Below, in pieces: positions 8,950 through 18,656 of a stretch of 64,000 nucleotides of DNA. The notes under the pieces were generated by a model. That model was not told where the DNA came from. It saw only the letters and a list, made by a program, of their open reading frames with translations, and did no database searches. Position 1 is the first letter of the stretch; each line of letters starts with the position of its first letter. Source of the DNA: Pseudomonadota bacterium (lineage in GTDB: Bacteria > Pseudomonadota > Gammaproteobacteria > Burkholderiales > Eutrophovitaceae); assembly GCA_027624715.1 (NCBI GenBank), contig JAQBTV010000001.1, positions 1-64,000 on the forward strand, written 5' to 3'. The translations under genes and the position numbers were made by a program.

Positions 8950-10193
8950 TAGCGCAAAAATCAGCTATATCAATGGCTCTTCGGCTCTTCTAAGCCTGGC
9001 CTTATTCATACCTCTATGGGCTCACTCAGACTTCGATGTAGCGAAAAAAAGGGACTGAGCTGTTTAACACTCGCTAGGTGATTTCTTCTTTAAGTAATGA
9101 CTCCTGGGGACGCGGACCCCATTCAAACGGGGAATCGTATATTGACTGTCACCACAACGGAACGAATCCTTACATGGCCGACATTTCAAATGGCAAGATA
9201 CGCCCTATTATTTTGAAAATTTGGGATTTAGATGGAGAGTCTGGTCATCCTGAATACGGGAATGAATTAAGCCTGTTCGGCGTCACAGGTAAATTACCCA
9301 GAGAGGGGACTTTCACTTTAAACTAAAAAAATAAAAAAATAGAATGACAGTTCATTAAATTCCCCCCCCCAGATCACTGAGTTAAGGTTTAATGAGTTAG
9401 GCCCGAACATAATAATCTCACTTCGTATGGGCAGAGACCTAACTGGTATTGGCTTATTAGGGTCGATCGATGAAGATCGGCTCAAATTAATCGTTGCCGA
9501 GCAAAAGAAACTAGGACTAAACGGACGTATTAATTACGTCATTGATCTGATCACTAAAAAACAAAAGTAGGACACGTCGGATATAAACCATCATCCCCCT
9601 CTCTATCGGATCAAATTAGCAAAGCATTTAGGGATGAATTAGGCATCACATCAATTTCATACCCAAACAATGCATGCACTGCTAAACAAGAAATCTGCAA
9701 AGCATTAAATACTGTAGGTGGTCATGAAGTTCTTGAAGATATAATTATCTCAATCGCAGAATTTCTTAAAACTAATAAACCATTCCCCAACACTAAAAGA
9801 AATAAAACGTGGTACGAAGGTAAGAATTATTTCGAAATGGTTGGATGTAACATCTGCGCCCGTACTGACCTCTACGCTAACTTATCAAGTAATAGTCAGA
9901 ACACCCACAGCGTTACCCTGTATACATACCTCCTACTTCATGATAGGGGTAGTGGCTTAAACGATAGATTTAAAGAATTTCAAGCTCAATCAGAGGACTG
10001 GCGAACGGCTCCCATAATAGGTATTGGGGAACATTTGAGGGCTGGAGGCTCATTACTACATGATGGTCGTGCGAAAACCACAGAGGAGGCTATTCTATGG
10101 CACGAAGGTGAAGCAAACACCGCAAGAAATGCCTATTTGTCGCTTAAACCAGATAGCAAAATATTGTTACAATCCTTCGTCGAAAACCTTTAA
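8950..10193 (+). pseudogene. Decayed di-haem oxidoreductase (DUF1111, thiol-oxidoreductase-like)
   Basis: Three pieces in order match one DUF1111 di-haem cytochrome. Piece 1 (9078-9326) has WGRGPHSNGESYIDCHHNG and PEYGNEL. Piece 2 (9370-9567, shifted frame) has ELGPNIIISLRMGRDLTGIGL. Piece 3 (about 9567-10193, first frame again) has SLSDQISKAFRDELGIT, YEGKNYFEMVGCNICART, DWRTAPIIGIGEHL and LLHDGRAKTTEEAILWHEGE. Frameshifts and stops separate the pieces, one near a run of nine C at 9362-9370. Both haem sites are broken: the first CxxCH reads YIDCH, and the second reads CNICA without histidine. A signal-peptide-like stretch before 9078 is interrupted by stops. The family is periplasmic, so this looks like a dead gene rather than several small ones. 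Confidence 0.85.
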
Positions 10194-10224
10194 TCTCATT
10201 CTAATTATAAAAGCAGTAATCGAT

Positions 10225-10872
10225 ATGGTCTCAATTGAAATATTCTCTGATGTGGTTTGTCCTTGGTGTCTCATTGGTAAAAGAAATCTAGAAGCAGCGA
10301 TAACTCAACTCGCCGCAAAGCACGAGGAGGCCAAAAATATAAAAATTAAGTGGCGGTCGTTTCAATTGAACCCACAACTACCGCCAAGCGGAATCTCCCG
10401 TGCTGAATACACATCATCAAAATTTGGCGGCGCAGAACGCGCAGCAATAGTTTACGACCGAATTCAACGGTCCGGTCAAGAAGTTGGGTTAGAGCTACAC
10501 TTTGATAAAATTAAAAACCAACCAAATTCTGCCATCCTACATGCCCTAGTCTATGCCGCAGAAACAATTCAACGTGATCATGATTTTATTGAGAATCTTT
10601 TTAAAGCATTTTTTATTGACGGCTTAGACCTAACCAATAGAGCTAACATTGTTGCGCTTGCGACCGATATTGGACTCTGTAAGACTGATATTGAGGCTGT
10701 TCTAAATGATGGTCTCTTTATGGACAAAATCAAAGAAGATATAGAGCGGTCAACTCGCCTTGGAATACAAGGCGTTCCATTCTTCATCATCAATGAATCT
10801 ATTGGCTTATCGGGTGCTCAACCGCCAGATGCCATTGTCAAAACGATAGAACGGTCTCTTCAACAGTCCTGA
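10225..10872 (+). CDS. FrnE-like DsbA-family oxidoreductase
   Basis: A 215-residue cytoplasmic DsbA-superfamily protein of the FrnE/2-hydroxychromene-isomerase-like group. The thioredoxin-type active site is VVCPWCLIGKR with Cys12 and Cys15. A helical insertion follows, and the cis-proline is in GIQGVPFFIINE. FrnE proteins act as thiol-disulfide oxidoreductases in polyketide synthesis or stress resistance. The open frame extends upstream to 10060, but that part overlaps the decayed DUF1111 gene, and the ATG at 10225 is the natural family start. Confidence 0.9.
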   Translation: MVSIEIFSDVVCPWCLIGKRNLEAAITQLAAKHEEAKNIKIKWRSFQLNPQLPPSGISRAEYTSSKFGGAERAAIVYDRIQRSGQEVGLELHFDKIKNQPNSAILHALVYAAETIQRDHDFIENLFKAFFIDGLDLTNRANIVALATDIGLCKTDIEAVLNDGLFMDKIKEDIERSTRLGIQGVPFFIINESIGLSGAQPPDAIVKTIERSLQQS

Positions 10873-10884
10873 GTCAGCACCGAA

Positions 10885-11919
10885 TTAGTCAACTTGGTTT
10901 AGTGCAGCGACTAACTCGGCCACAAAGATCTCGACATCATCGTCGTTCACATCCAGATGAGTCACTAACCGTACTGATTTTCCAGGAGTAATGAAAATGT
11001 TTTTAGCGCGAAGATTGATGGCAATACTGGTCACATCTGCTTTATGGAATGAGATAAACACCATATTGGTATGAGCACCCAAAACCTTCAGTTTCGGGTG
11101 ATTAAGATTCAGTAATTTATCGAATAATAATCGCGCCCTTGTATGATCTAACTCTAATCTTTCCACGTGATTATGCAACGCATAAATCCCTGCCGCCGCA
11201 ATAATACCAGCTTGCCGCATACCACCACCCAGCACCTTCCTCCATCGTCTCGCCCTGCGTATAAGATCTGCAGGGCCGCATAAAATCGAGCCAACTGGCG
11301 CTCCTAAACCTTTAGAAAGACAGATCGATACCGTATCAAAAAATTGCGTTATGGTGGTAACGTCAACACCAAGACCAACACTTGCATTAAATAAACGCGC
11401 GCCGTCCAGGTGCAGTGACAAGCCAGTACGATCGCAAAAAAATCTGGCATCCTCTAAATACTTAATAGGAAGAGGTCGACCTGCTTGAGTATTTTCAAGA
11501 CACAGAAGTCTCGTACGAGCAAAATGTATATCGTCGGGCTTAATAGCAGCCTCTACAGCACTCAAATCTAACGTTCCATCTTTTTCGTAATCCAATGGCT
11601 GAGGCTGTATGCTGCCCAGCACCGCTGCCCCTCCTCCCTCATACTTATAGGTATGCCCTTGTTGGCCAACAATGTATTCGTCGCCGCGCTCACAATGCAC
11701 TAGAAGTGCGATCAAATTACTTTGAGTACCAGTGGCTACAAAAAGTGCCGACTCTTTACCACTCACGCTAGCTGCCAAGGCTTCCAATTCATTAACCGTA
11801 GGATCCTCACCGTACACATCGTCCCCGACTTCTGCACGTGTCATAGCTATACGCATCTTGGATGTGGGTTTGGTAACTGTATCGCTACGAAAATCAATCA
11901 TCTGTTTTCGGATGCTCAT
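10885..11919 (-). CDS. ltaE: Low-specificity L-threonine aldolase
   Basis: A 344-residue PLP-dependent enzyme of fold type I that cleaves L-threonine or L-allo-threonine to glycine and acetaldehyde. The N-terminus has IDFRSDTVTKPT and GDDVYGEDPTVNELE, both strong signatures of the family. The PLP lysine is in CLSKGLGAPVGS (Lys203), and the cofactor aspartate is in LHLDGARLFNA. An alternative ATG six codons in would give the common MIDFRSDT start. It is convergent with the FrnE-like gene, with only 12 bp between the stops. Confidence 0.92.
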   Translation of the reverse strand: MSIRKQMIDFRSDTVTKPTSKMRIAMTRAEVGDDVYGEDPTVNELEALAASVSGKESALFVATGTQSNLIALLVHCERGDEYIVGQQGHTYKYEGGGAAVLGSIQPQPLDYEKDGTLDLSAVEAAIKPDDIHFARTRLLCLENTQAGRPLPIKYLEDARFFCDRTGLSLHLDGARLFNASVGLGVDVTTITQFFDTVSICLSKGLGAPVGSILCGPADLIRRARRWRKVLGGGMRQAGIIAAAGIYALHNHVERLELDHTRARLLFDKLLNLNHPKLKVLGAHTNMVFISFHKADVTSIAINLRAKNIFITPGKSVRLVTHLDVNDDDVEIFVAELVAALNQVD

Positions 11920-12001
11920 AAGCTGAATAATATTTTTGCAATTATCTGATTAAAGTTTAAAAAAATAATTTATTAATTTAATAATAAATGTTGAATAACA
12001 A

Positions 12002-14041
12002 CTAAGTCTTTAACCCAAAAACACCAAGAATAAATGCGTACTCAAATGCAATTTCTCTTAAAAAATCATAACGGCCAGACGCGCCACCATGCCCAGCATC
12101 CATGTTTATGTTGAGAAGCAATGGCCTATCATCAGTTTTAAGCTTGCGCAAGCGCGCTACATACTTTACTGGCCCCCAAAACATTACTTGGCTATCGTTT
12201 ATAGATGTCTGTACCAGCATAGCAGGATAATTTTGAGCCACAATATTTTCGTAGGGTGAGTACGATTTTATATATTTGTAGTATGCCTTCAACTTTGGAT
12301 TGCCCCACTCCTCGAATTCTCCGATGGTAAGTGGCAATGTCTCATCTAACATTGTGTTAATCACATCAACGAACGGAACATCAGCTAGTACGCCACAGAA
12401 TAATTCTGGTGCCATATTGGTTACCGCCGCAACTAACAAACCACCGGCACTGCCTCCTTGTATCACTAAGCTATCCGGATCGGTATAACCAGAAGCAATT
12501 AAATGCTTCGTGCATGCTATAAAATCGGTAAAAGTATGTCGCTTCAGCAACATTTTTCCCTGATCGTGCCACGCTTCTCCGAGCTCTCCACCCCCGCGGA
12601 CATGGGCTGTTGCAAAAATAATACCCCGGTCTAATAAAGATAATCTAGTCGCACTAAAGCAAGGATCACTGGGAATGCCATATGCACCGTAAGCCGTGAG
12701 TAACATGGGACTCGGTCTAGCACTTCGCATTTTGCGATTATAAACGATAGTCACTGGCACAACCGCCTGATCCCCAACTCGTACCTCAATCAGCTCAGTG
12801 GCATATTGAGATTGCCGGTACCCCTGTTTAACGATATCCTGTTTGAGCAGTGTAATTTTTCGAGAGTTAAAGTGATAGGTGTACACTGATTCCGGCGAAT
12901 TATAGGATTCATATTCAAACAAATAATCGTCACAGTCATACTCCTCATTGTAATAGCCAGAAACAGAACATAAGCGCTCAGGTAGGGGGATGTCTTGACT
13001 GAACCATGTTCTGAGATTAACGACTCGAAGTCGAGGAAAGCCTTGCATTCTTTCCATTACAATCATATGCCCTTTGAAGACATCAATATCGTTGATAACC
13101 AAATCTCGCTGATGTGGAATAACCTCCACCCATAGTTTCTCCGCTGTGGCGTCTTCCTTGACAAACATCACGCGAAAATTTTTCGCCTGTTTATTCGTTA
13201 GGACGTAAAACCCAGACTCGCCATGCTCTACATAGTACTCATGACCTGATCTACGCTTAGCAAAAATTCTTAACGCTTTTAAAGGTTCCCCCCCACCAAC
13301 AAATAAAACCTCACTGGTCGTGCTACTCGAGCAATGAACAAATAAATACTTACCGCTTCGTGAGCGAACGACAGATACAGAAAAACGAGGATCCTTCTCC
13401 TCGTAAACAAGGGATGTTCTGTCATCTACTGTATCCCTGCGCCAAACTTGATATGGTCGTTTCGCCTTATCCTCCAGAACAACAAATAGATATCGCCCAT
13501 CATTTCCCCACGCAAAAGAACGTACTCTATTACGGTAGAGCGTTGTCTCCTCCTTATCTTTAATCGACCGCAGTCGTAACTCAAAATTCAGAAAGCCCGT
13601 AAAGTCTATCGAATAAGCTACGTGTGTTGATCCAGGTTTGATTTCCACATTACCGAGGCTGGCATAAGATCGTCCCTTAGACAAAACATTTAAATCAAGA
13701 ACCACTTTTGGTCGAGTTGTAGCGCTGCTTTTTCTATATAGAATCGGATATTGCTTACCTTTTTTCGTTTTTGTAAAATACAAATAATCTTCTATTTGAT
13801 AAGGAACACTTTCGTCAGTCTCATTAATTCGACCTAGAAACTCTCGAAACAATCGTTTCTGCAGCATTCGACTGGGCCTCATCATTTCGTCGGTATACCC
13901 GTTTTCGGCTTTAAGATAAGCCCTGACCTCCTTGGATTTCTTATTTTGCAGCCAGCGGTAAGGATCGCTTCGATCCTCACCATGTAACGAGTACGTATAA
14001 GGAGCTATCTTAGGTGACGGCGGGAAAATTTTTTTGTTCAT
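12002..14041 (-). CDS. ptrB: Oligopeptidase B (prolyl oligopeptidase family)
   Basis: A 679-residue serine peptidase of family S9A. Oligopeptidase B cuts short peptides after Arg or Lys. The N-terminal beta-propeller opens with the family's YxWLxN-type stretch (DPYRWLQNKKSKEVRAYL). The C-terminal alpha/beta-hydrolase domain has the nucleophile elbow GGSAGG (Ser531), the aspartate in INDSQVMFW (Asp616) and the histidine in DAGHGGASGRYD (His651), so the triad is complete. ARPSPMLLTAYGAYG and SDPCFSATRLSLLDRG are typical of S9A. No signal peptide is visible, so it is probably cytoplasmic. It is divergent from the DUF3460 gene. Confidence 0.92.
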   Translation of the reverse strand: MNKKIFPPSPKIAPYTYSLHGEDRSDPYRWLQNKKSKEVRAYLKAENGYTDEMMRPSRMLQKRLFREFLGRINETDESVPYQIEDYLYFTKTKKGKQYPILYRKSSATTRPKVVLDLNVLSKGRSYASLGNVEIKPGSTHVAYSIDFTGFLNFELRLRSIKDKEETTLYRNRVRSFAWGNDGRYLFVVLEDKAKRPYQVWRRDTVDDRTSLVYEEKDPRFSVSVVRSRSGKYLFVHCSSSTTSEVLFVGGGEPLKALRIFAKRRSGHEYYVEHGESGFYVLTNKQAKNFRVMFVKEDATAEKLWVEVIPHQRDLVINDIDVFKGHMIVMERMQGFPRLRVVNLRTWFSQDIPLPERLCSVSGYYNEEYDCDDYLFEYESYNSPESVYTYHFNSRKITLLKQDIVKQGYRQSQYATELIEVRVGDQAVVPVTIVYNRKMRSARPSPMLLTAYGAYGIPSDPCFSATRLSLLDRGIIFATAHVRGGGELGEAWHDQGKMLLKRHTFTDFIACTKHLIASGYTDPDSLVIQGGSAGGLLVAAVTNMAPELFCGVLADVPFVDVINTMLDETLPLTIGEFEEWGNPKLKAYYKYIKSYSPYENIVAQNYPAMLVQTSINDSQVMFWGPVKYVARLRKLKTDDRPLLLNINMDAGHGGASGRYDFLREIAFEYAFILGVFGLKT

Positions 14042-14121
14042 TTTGACTCACATCGGGCCGAACCTGCTTTATAATTAGGCCTCATATAAATTAAGAACTT
14101 AAGGTCAAAAATCAAACTACC

Positions 14122-14307
14122 ATGCCAAAAAAACCTTACGAATCGGACACAACAACTTTCATCAAATCATTATTTAAAGCAAATCCTGATCTGAGAGAAA
14201 AACAACTAAAAGCAAGAAGCATTTGGTGGGATAGAGAACAAAATCTGTCGGAACGATCTGATCTAGAAAAATCGAATGTTACTAAAAAACCCTACGAATA
14301 TTATTAA
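14122..14307 (+). CDS. DUF3460 family small protein
   Basis: A 61-residue protein that resembles DUF3460, a small family found largely in betaproteobacteria. The recognisable pattern is YESDxTxFIKxLxxxNPxLxxxQxxxRxxWWDR, here with KSLFKANPDLREKQL and SIWWDRE. The function is unknown. The C-terminal tail repeats the KKPYE motif that also opens the protein (KKPYESD near the start, KKPYEYY at the end), a small oddity. It is one of the better lineage markers in this window. Confidence 0.8.
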   Translation: MPKKPYESDTTTFIKSLFKANPDLREKQLKARSIWWDREQNLSERSDLEKSNVTKKPYEYY

Positions 14308-14459
14308 CGCTATTTCATATTGTGCAGCTCGCGACACTAAATAAATAAAATACTTATTTACGAGAATGAATATCCTCGCGCTCTGACTCAACTCGTATGC
14401 CCCCAATAACACTTTAGCAAAACAACATCATCAAGCAATTTGAATCTACTGCCCTTTGA

Positions 14460-14876
14460 TCACTTAGAAGGTGCCGGCATTTTTGCTAAAGACTTAATTT
14501 CAAGTACATTAAAGTTCGGGTCCATGACGAAAAATGTTTGCTGTTCGTACTCAGTTCCACCGAAACGAATATAAGGCTCATCTATAAACCCAACAGTATT
14601 GGCTACGCTTTCTCTAATTTTATCAAACACATCTCGCTCAAGATGTACTCCGAAATGCGGAACCACAACTGCGCCCATCTCTACATTATGACGGTCTCCA
14701 TGCATCCTCCTCCTCGGCGCCGAAGCATGTAAGGTTAACTCATTACCCCAAAAATCTATATCGACCCATTTACCCTCTTCAGAGTTATCAGTCTTACAAA
14801 ACAAGACGTCCGTGTAAAATTTGACCGTCTCTTCAAGGTTGCCCGCCTCTACAGCACAGTGAAATATATTGCTCAT
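14460..14876 (-). CDS. VOC-superfamily (glyoxalase-like) protein
   Basis: A 138-residue protein of the vicinal-oxygen-chelate fold. The first half, FHCAVEAGNLEETVKFYTDVL, is a canonical start with a metal-ligand histidine. The middle has FGVHLERDVFDKI, and the end has QQTFFVMDPNFNVLEIKS, where the final glutamate is the usual metal ligand. Family members include glyoxalase I, extradiol dioxygenases and dioxygenase-like proteins of unknown substrate; this one cannot be assigned further. It stands alone, minus-strand, with about 150 bp of noncoding DNA downstream. Confidence 0.85.
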   Translation of the reverse strand: MSNIFHCAVEAGNLEETVKFYTDVLFCKTDNSEEGKWVDIDFWGNELTLHASAPRRRMHGDRHNVEMGAVVVPHFGVHLERDVFDKIRESVANTVGFIDEPYIRFGGTEYEQQTFFVMDPNFNVLEIKSLAKMPAPSK

Positions 14877-15134
14877 AACTTCTTCTTCAATCCAAAAATG
14901 ATCATTCTACTGAATTTTTAACTTTTTGGTGCCGACAGCTCCCTAAAGGAAGAAGGCATCAATCCGTTGAAAAATCACTCAAGGGTCCAGTGCGGCACCT
15001 CTTAGAACACCTTATAAGAAATGTATTTCAAAAAAAATTTAAACAATTTTATTTAAACTTATTTGTACTAATATGACATACCTTGGCTCCCGTAGACTTA
15101 CAATAAATAAAAATCGACCAACAGTTCGGAACTA

Positions 15135-16133
15135 ATGAAACTATCCATCCTTGATCAAAGCCCGATTATAAAAGGCCACTCCCCCAATACAGCAATTAAG
15201 GAAACGGTTAATTTAGCGAAAATAGCCGATGACCTTGGATTTCATCGTTATTGGCTAGCAGAGCACCACAATATGAGGGGCCTTGCGAGCGCGTGTCCAG
15301 AAGTACTTCTTACCGCGATTGGACAGCAAACTAAGCGTATCCGCATTGGAACGGGTGCGGTACTCCTGCCTTACTACAGCGCAGTCAAGGTTGCTGAAAC
15401 GTTCCGTATGCAAGAAGCTTTATGTCCTGGACGCATTGATCTTGGCATTGGTCGCGCCCCCGGCGGCGACATGTTAACGGCTAAAGCAATCAATGAAAGC
15501 GCCCTCTATTCCATAAACGAATTTCCTAACCAAGTAGTTGATCTGATTGGTTGGCTCCGCAACGAGTTACGAGAAGATCATCCCTTCAATTCAGTCAAAG
15601 CAATGCCACAGGGCGACACCTGTCCTGAGGTTTGGCTACTTGGATCTTCCGATTACAGCAGTTGCCTCGCCGCATATCTCGGAGTACGCTTTGCGTTTGC
15701 CCATTTCATTAACCCATTCGGCGGTGCTGCCGTAAGTCAACAATATCGCTCAACATTTTCGCCATCTCACCTCGAGACGCAACCAACCTCAATGGTTTGC
15801 GTTTTCGTTATTTGCGCAGAATCTAACGAAGAGGCTGAGCATCTTGCCGCATCAATAGACCATCGCCGTGTTATGATGGCGACGGGAAAAGAATCTGAAA
15901 TAATGCCAAGTGAAGAAGCCGCTGGGTGGCCATACTCAGAGCGTGAAAAAGAAATCATTCAACAAGAACGCAGTCGGGTTATTTTAGGCACTCCAGAAAA
16001 CATAAGAGTGCAGTTGTCTAAAATTAAAAACGATTTTCAAGCTGATGAGCTTATGATCCTAACAATCACTGGAGACTATAGAACTCGTGTCAAATCATAC
16101 GAACTAATCGCTAAAGAATTTGATCTCCAATAA
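15135..16133 (+). CDS. Luciferase-like FMN-dependent oxidoreductase (LLM class)
   Basis: A 332-residue flavin-dependent monooxygenase of the bacterial-luciferase superfamily, in the MsnO8/YhbW-like group. The start MKLSILDQSPI and the block LGFHRYWLAEHHNM are strong signatures, followed by RIRIGTGAVLLPYYSAVKVAE and LGIGRAPGGD. The protein is a single TIM-barrel domain and needs reduced FMN from a partner reductase. The substrate is unknown. Its stop faces the CitE-like gene, 23 bp away on the other strand. Confidence 0.9.
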   Translation: MKLSILDQSPIIKGHSPNTAIKETVNLAKIADDLGFHRYWLAEHHNMRGLASACPEVLLTAIGQQTKRIRIGTGAVLLPYYSAVKVAETFRMQEALCPGRIDLGIGRAPGGDMLTAKAINESALYSINEFPNQVVDLIGWLRNELREDHPFNSVKAMPQGDTCPEVWLLGSSDYSSCLAAYLGVRFAFAHFINPFGGAAVSQQYRSTFSPSHLETQPTSMVCVFVICAESNEEAEHLAASIDHRRVMMATGKESEIMPSEEAAGWPYSEREKEIIQQERSRVILGTPENIRVQLSKIKNDFQADELMILTITGDYRTRVKSYELIAKEFDLQ

Positions 16134-16156
16134 CAAGGCCTTATGCTTTTAATACC

Positions 16157-17020
16157 TTAGGACTCATCAATCATCTGAGCAATAGCTAACAATCGGTACA
16201 TAGAACGTACAACAGGTAGCTCAATCAGTTCATCATCAACGACTACCAAACCCGTATCACTACTTTCAAACGCAGCACACACCCTACGTGCCCGATCAAT
16301 ATCTTCTTGAGAAGGCGTAAAAATTTGATTGATGACGGGTAACTGTTTTGGATGAATTGCTGCTCGACCGGTAAACCCAAGATCTCGACTGGAGATTGTT
16401 TCTCGCACTAGCCCATCACTATCCATCAAATCCAGATATGGCACATCTAGCAGATCAATGCCAGCACTTGCCGCGGCATGCACCAAACGCGAGCGGGTAT
16501 AGAGTAGCGATTGCCAATCTCTTTTACATCTAAGATCCGCCGACATATCCACTCCACCTAAAATTAAAGAGGTGATGCGCGAGCACGAGCGTGCGATATC
16601 AATCGCATGTTCTAATGCTGCATTCGTCTCAATAATCACACAAAAACTTAGATGCCTCGTGTTTTCCGTTGAGAGCAACTCATCAAGAATACGAATCTCG
16701 CTTGCCGATTTAATCTTGGGTAACATTAAAGCGTCTGGTGTAAACTTTAAATCAAACAAGGAATCTAGGTCACTCAACCCATGTCGAGTCGTAATAGGAT
16801 TGATTCGCACCATTATCTCCGATGATGTCTCATATTTTTTTGATAGCAAATCCATCGTTAGAGCTCTTGATTCATTCTTTCTGTGAAGTGCCACCGCGTC
16901 TTCTAAGTCGATACAAATAATATCCGTAGACTCACTTAGTGCCTTCACAAACATGTCTGGCCGAAGGCCAGGTACGAACAAAAGACTGCGTCGTGCCTTA
17001 GCTATTTTCTCAATATTCAT
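16157..17020 (-). CDS. CitE-like CoA ester lyase (HpcH/HpaI aldolase family)
   Basis: A 287-residue TIM-barrel lyase of the CitE/HpcH superfamily, which cleaves or forms acyl-CoA adducts such as malyl-, citramalyl- or citryl-CoA. Signatures are RRSLLFVPGLRPDMFVKA at the N-terminus, IDLEDAVALHRK (Mg2+-binding acidic residues), MVRINPITT, and FTGRAAIHPKQLPVINQIFTP near the C-terminus. The length fits stand-alone citramalyl-CoA lyase-like proteins. It lies 41 bp after the efflux gene emrB on the same strand and may be read through from it, though a functional link is not evident. Confidence 0.88.
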   Translation of the reverse strand: MNIEKIAKARRSLLFVPGLRPDMFVKALSESTDIICIDLEDAVALHRKNESRALTMDLLSKKYETSSEIMVRINPITTRHGLSDLDSLFDLKFTPDALMLPKIKSASEIRILDELLSTENTRHLSFCVIIETNAALEHAIDIARSCSRITSLILGGVDMSADLRCKRDWQSLLYTRSRLVHAAASAGIDLLDVPYLDLMDSDGLVRETISSRDLGFTGRAAIHPKQLPVINQIFTPSQEDIDRARRVCAAFESSDTGLVVVDDELIELPVVRSMYRLLAIAQMIDES

Positions 17021-17061
17021 GGATACCTTTTAAATTATTTAAGCAAAAAATTTATTCATCA

Positions 17062-18621
17062 TCAATCGATTGGGGCTTGATTTGAACTTTCACCACCATC
17101 TTGCCTCTTAACATCTACGCGACCGATCAGAAAAACAATAGGAATCGCCATAAAAGAAGCTATTGCAAGTACAAAAAAACTTGCGATATAACCCTGTAAT
17201 TTTGATTGTCGATCTACCTCATTATCTAAAACAGTCAGAGATTGCAACGTTTCTAATGAATATCCTTCACTTGCTACCGGTATATTATTCAACGCATCAT
17301 TGAACAGATTTACGTGTTCTACCAGCTCTGATCTTCCAGTAGCACCTGTATATATAAAAATCGCCAAAATCAATGAAATACCAACACTACTAAATATCGT
17401 ACGAACTAAATTGAATACTGCCGCCCCCTCGGTTCTGTGTGCCGCGGCCACTCGGGAGAATGCCACAATCTGCGCGGGAACCATCATAACACCTGAACCA
17501 ATACCACTGACAAAACCAGTCCAGAGAATTGGCCAGACGCCAACGTCACTAGTCCAAAAAGCAATTGTGAGGGATGATATACCAAGGCAAGACAAACCAA
17601 ACGCTATCTGGACACGTACATTGATAATGCCCGAAATACGAGTACTTAAAACCATAGCTAAAAGCACTCCAATCCCTCGAGATGACTGAAGAATGCCGAC
17701 ATCAACGATCTCATACCCGATGAGCTCCTCAAGAAACGTTGGAAGCAAAACCATGGGAGGGACTGTCAATAAACCGTAAAAGGCAACCAAAATTAATGCT
17801 AAGAAAAAATTTCTTTCTAGTAATAACTTTGGATCTAGGAACGGATTTCTTTTCGTCATGACATGTGCGTTAAACATGTATATAGCGATTAATGCAAGGC
17901 AACCCTCGAAAATTATCTCACCTGACTCAAACCAATCGAGGCGCTGGCCGCGATCTAGCATCATCTGTAGCGAGGCAATACCAATTGCCAATGTCAGAAA
18001 TCCAAACCAATCTAACTGATCTTTTATTTTCCTTGGAATATCTGTAGGAAGAAATAGCAAACAACCGATTAGTGCTGCTATACCTAATGGCACGTTAATA
18101 AAAAATATATATCTCCACGAGAAATACTCTGTGAGCGCCCCTCCAAGAATAGGTCCAATGAAGGATCCTGCCCAACCCATACCCCAAATAGCCATTGCTT
18201 TTGGATGATCTTTCTCGGGAAACACATCAAGCATGATCGCTAGCGACACCGGCACTAAAAATGCCCCAGACATGCCTTGCGCGATGCGAGCAATAACCTC
18301 AAATGTGAGTGTACTCACGGTACCGCAGAATATGGAAGATAAAATGAATCCAGTAACAGCTAAAACATAAACCCTCTTCCGACCAAAGCGGTTAGTCAAA
18401 TAACCGGCCATGGGCATCATAATTGCTGACGCAACAATATAAGAAGTAATCACCCAACTTATTTGATCTTGTGTCGCCGAGAATGCACCTTGCATATGCG
18501 GTAGAGCAACTACTGCAATCGTCCAATCGATTGAATACAACAAGGAAGCAAGCACAACAGACGCGCTAATTAAATACGGATGTTCAGCTCCTCGATTGAC
18601 AGTATTTTCAGCTGGCGCCAT
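17062..18621 (-). CDS. emrB: EmrB/QacA-type multidrug efflux MFS transporter (DHA2)
   Basis: A 519-residue inner-membrane transporter of the major facilitator superfamily with about 14 predicted transmembrane segments, the DHA2 topology. Motif A is TNRFGRKRVYV, and the early DWTIAVVALPHMQG and motif C-like GWAGSFIGPILGGAL stretches are typical of drug:H+ antiporters. It follows an EmrA-like adaptor gene by 35 bp, so the pair should form an EmrAB-type tripartite pump with an outer-membrane channel encoded elsewhere. The substrates are unknown. Confidence 0.92.
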   Translation of the reverse strand: MAPAENTVNRGAEHPYLISASVVLASLLYSIDWTIAVVALPHMQGAFSATQDQISWVITSYIVASAIMMPMAGYLTNRFGRKRVYVLAVTGFILSSIFCGTVSTLTFEVIARIAQGMSGAFLVPVSLAIMLDVFPEKDHPKAMAIWGMGWAGSFIGPILGGALTEYFSWRYIFFINVPLGIAALIGCLLFLPTDIPRKIKDQLDWFGFLTLAIGIASLQMMLDRGQRLDWFESGEIIFEGCLALIAIYMFNAHVMTKRNPFLDPKLLLERNFFLALILVAFYGLLTVPPMVLLPTFLEELIGYEIVDVGILQSSRGIGVLLAMVLSTRISGIINVRVQIAFGLSCLGISSLTIAFWTSDVGVWPILWTGFVSGIGSGVMMVPAQIVAFSRVAAAHRTEGAAVFNLVRTIFSSVGISLILAIFIYTGATGRSELVEHVNLFNDALNNIPVASEGYSLETLQSLTVLDNEVDRQSKLQGYIASFFVLAIASFMAIPIVFLIGRVDVKRQDGGESSNQAPID

Positions 18622-18656
18622 TACCCTAATAACTTAGATTTAGTAGAACAATAAAG

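Noticed and set aside
9078-9326. Short frame as a separate small gene
   Set aside because: Its translation aligns to the first part of DUF1111, and two more pieces of the same family follow, so it is a fragment of one decayed gene.
9837-10193. A 118-codon frame as a separate gene
   Set aside because: It is the C-terminal third of the same decayed di-haem oxidoreductase; the matching frame extends upstream of its ATG to about 9567.
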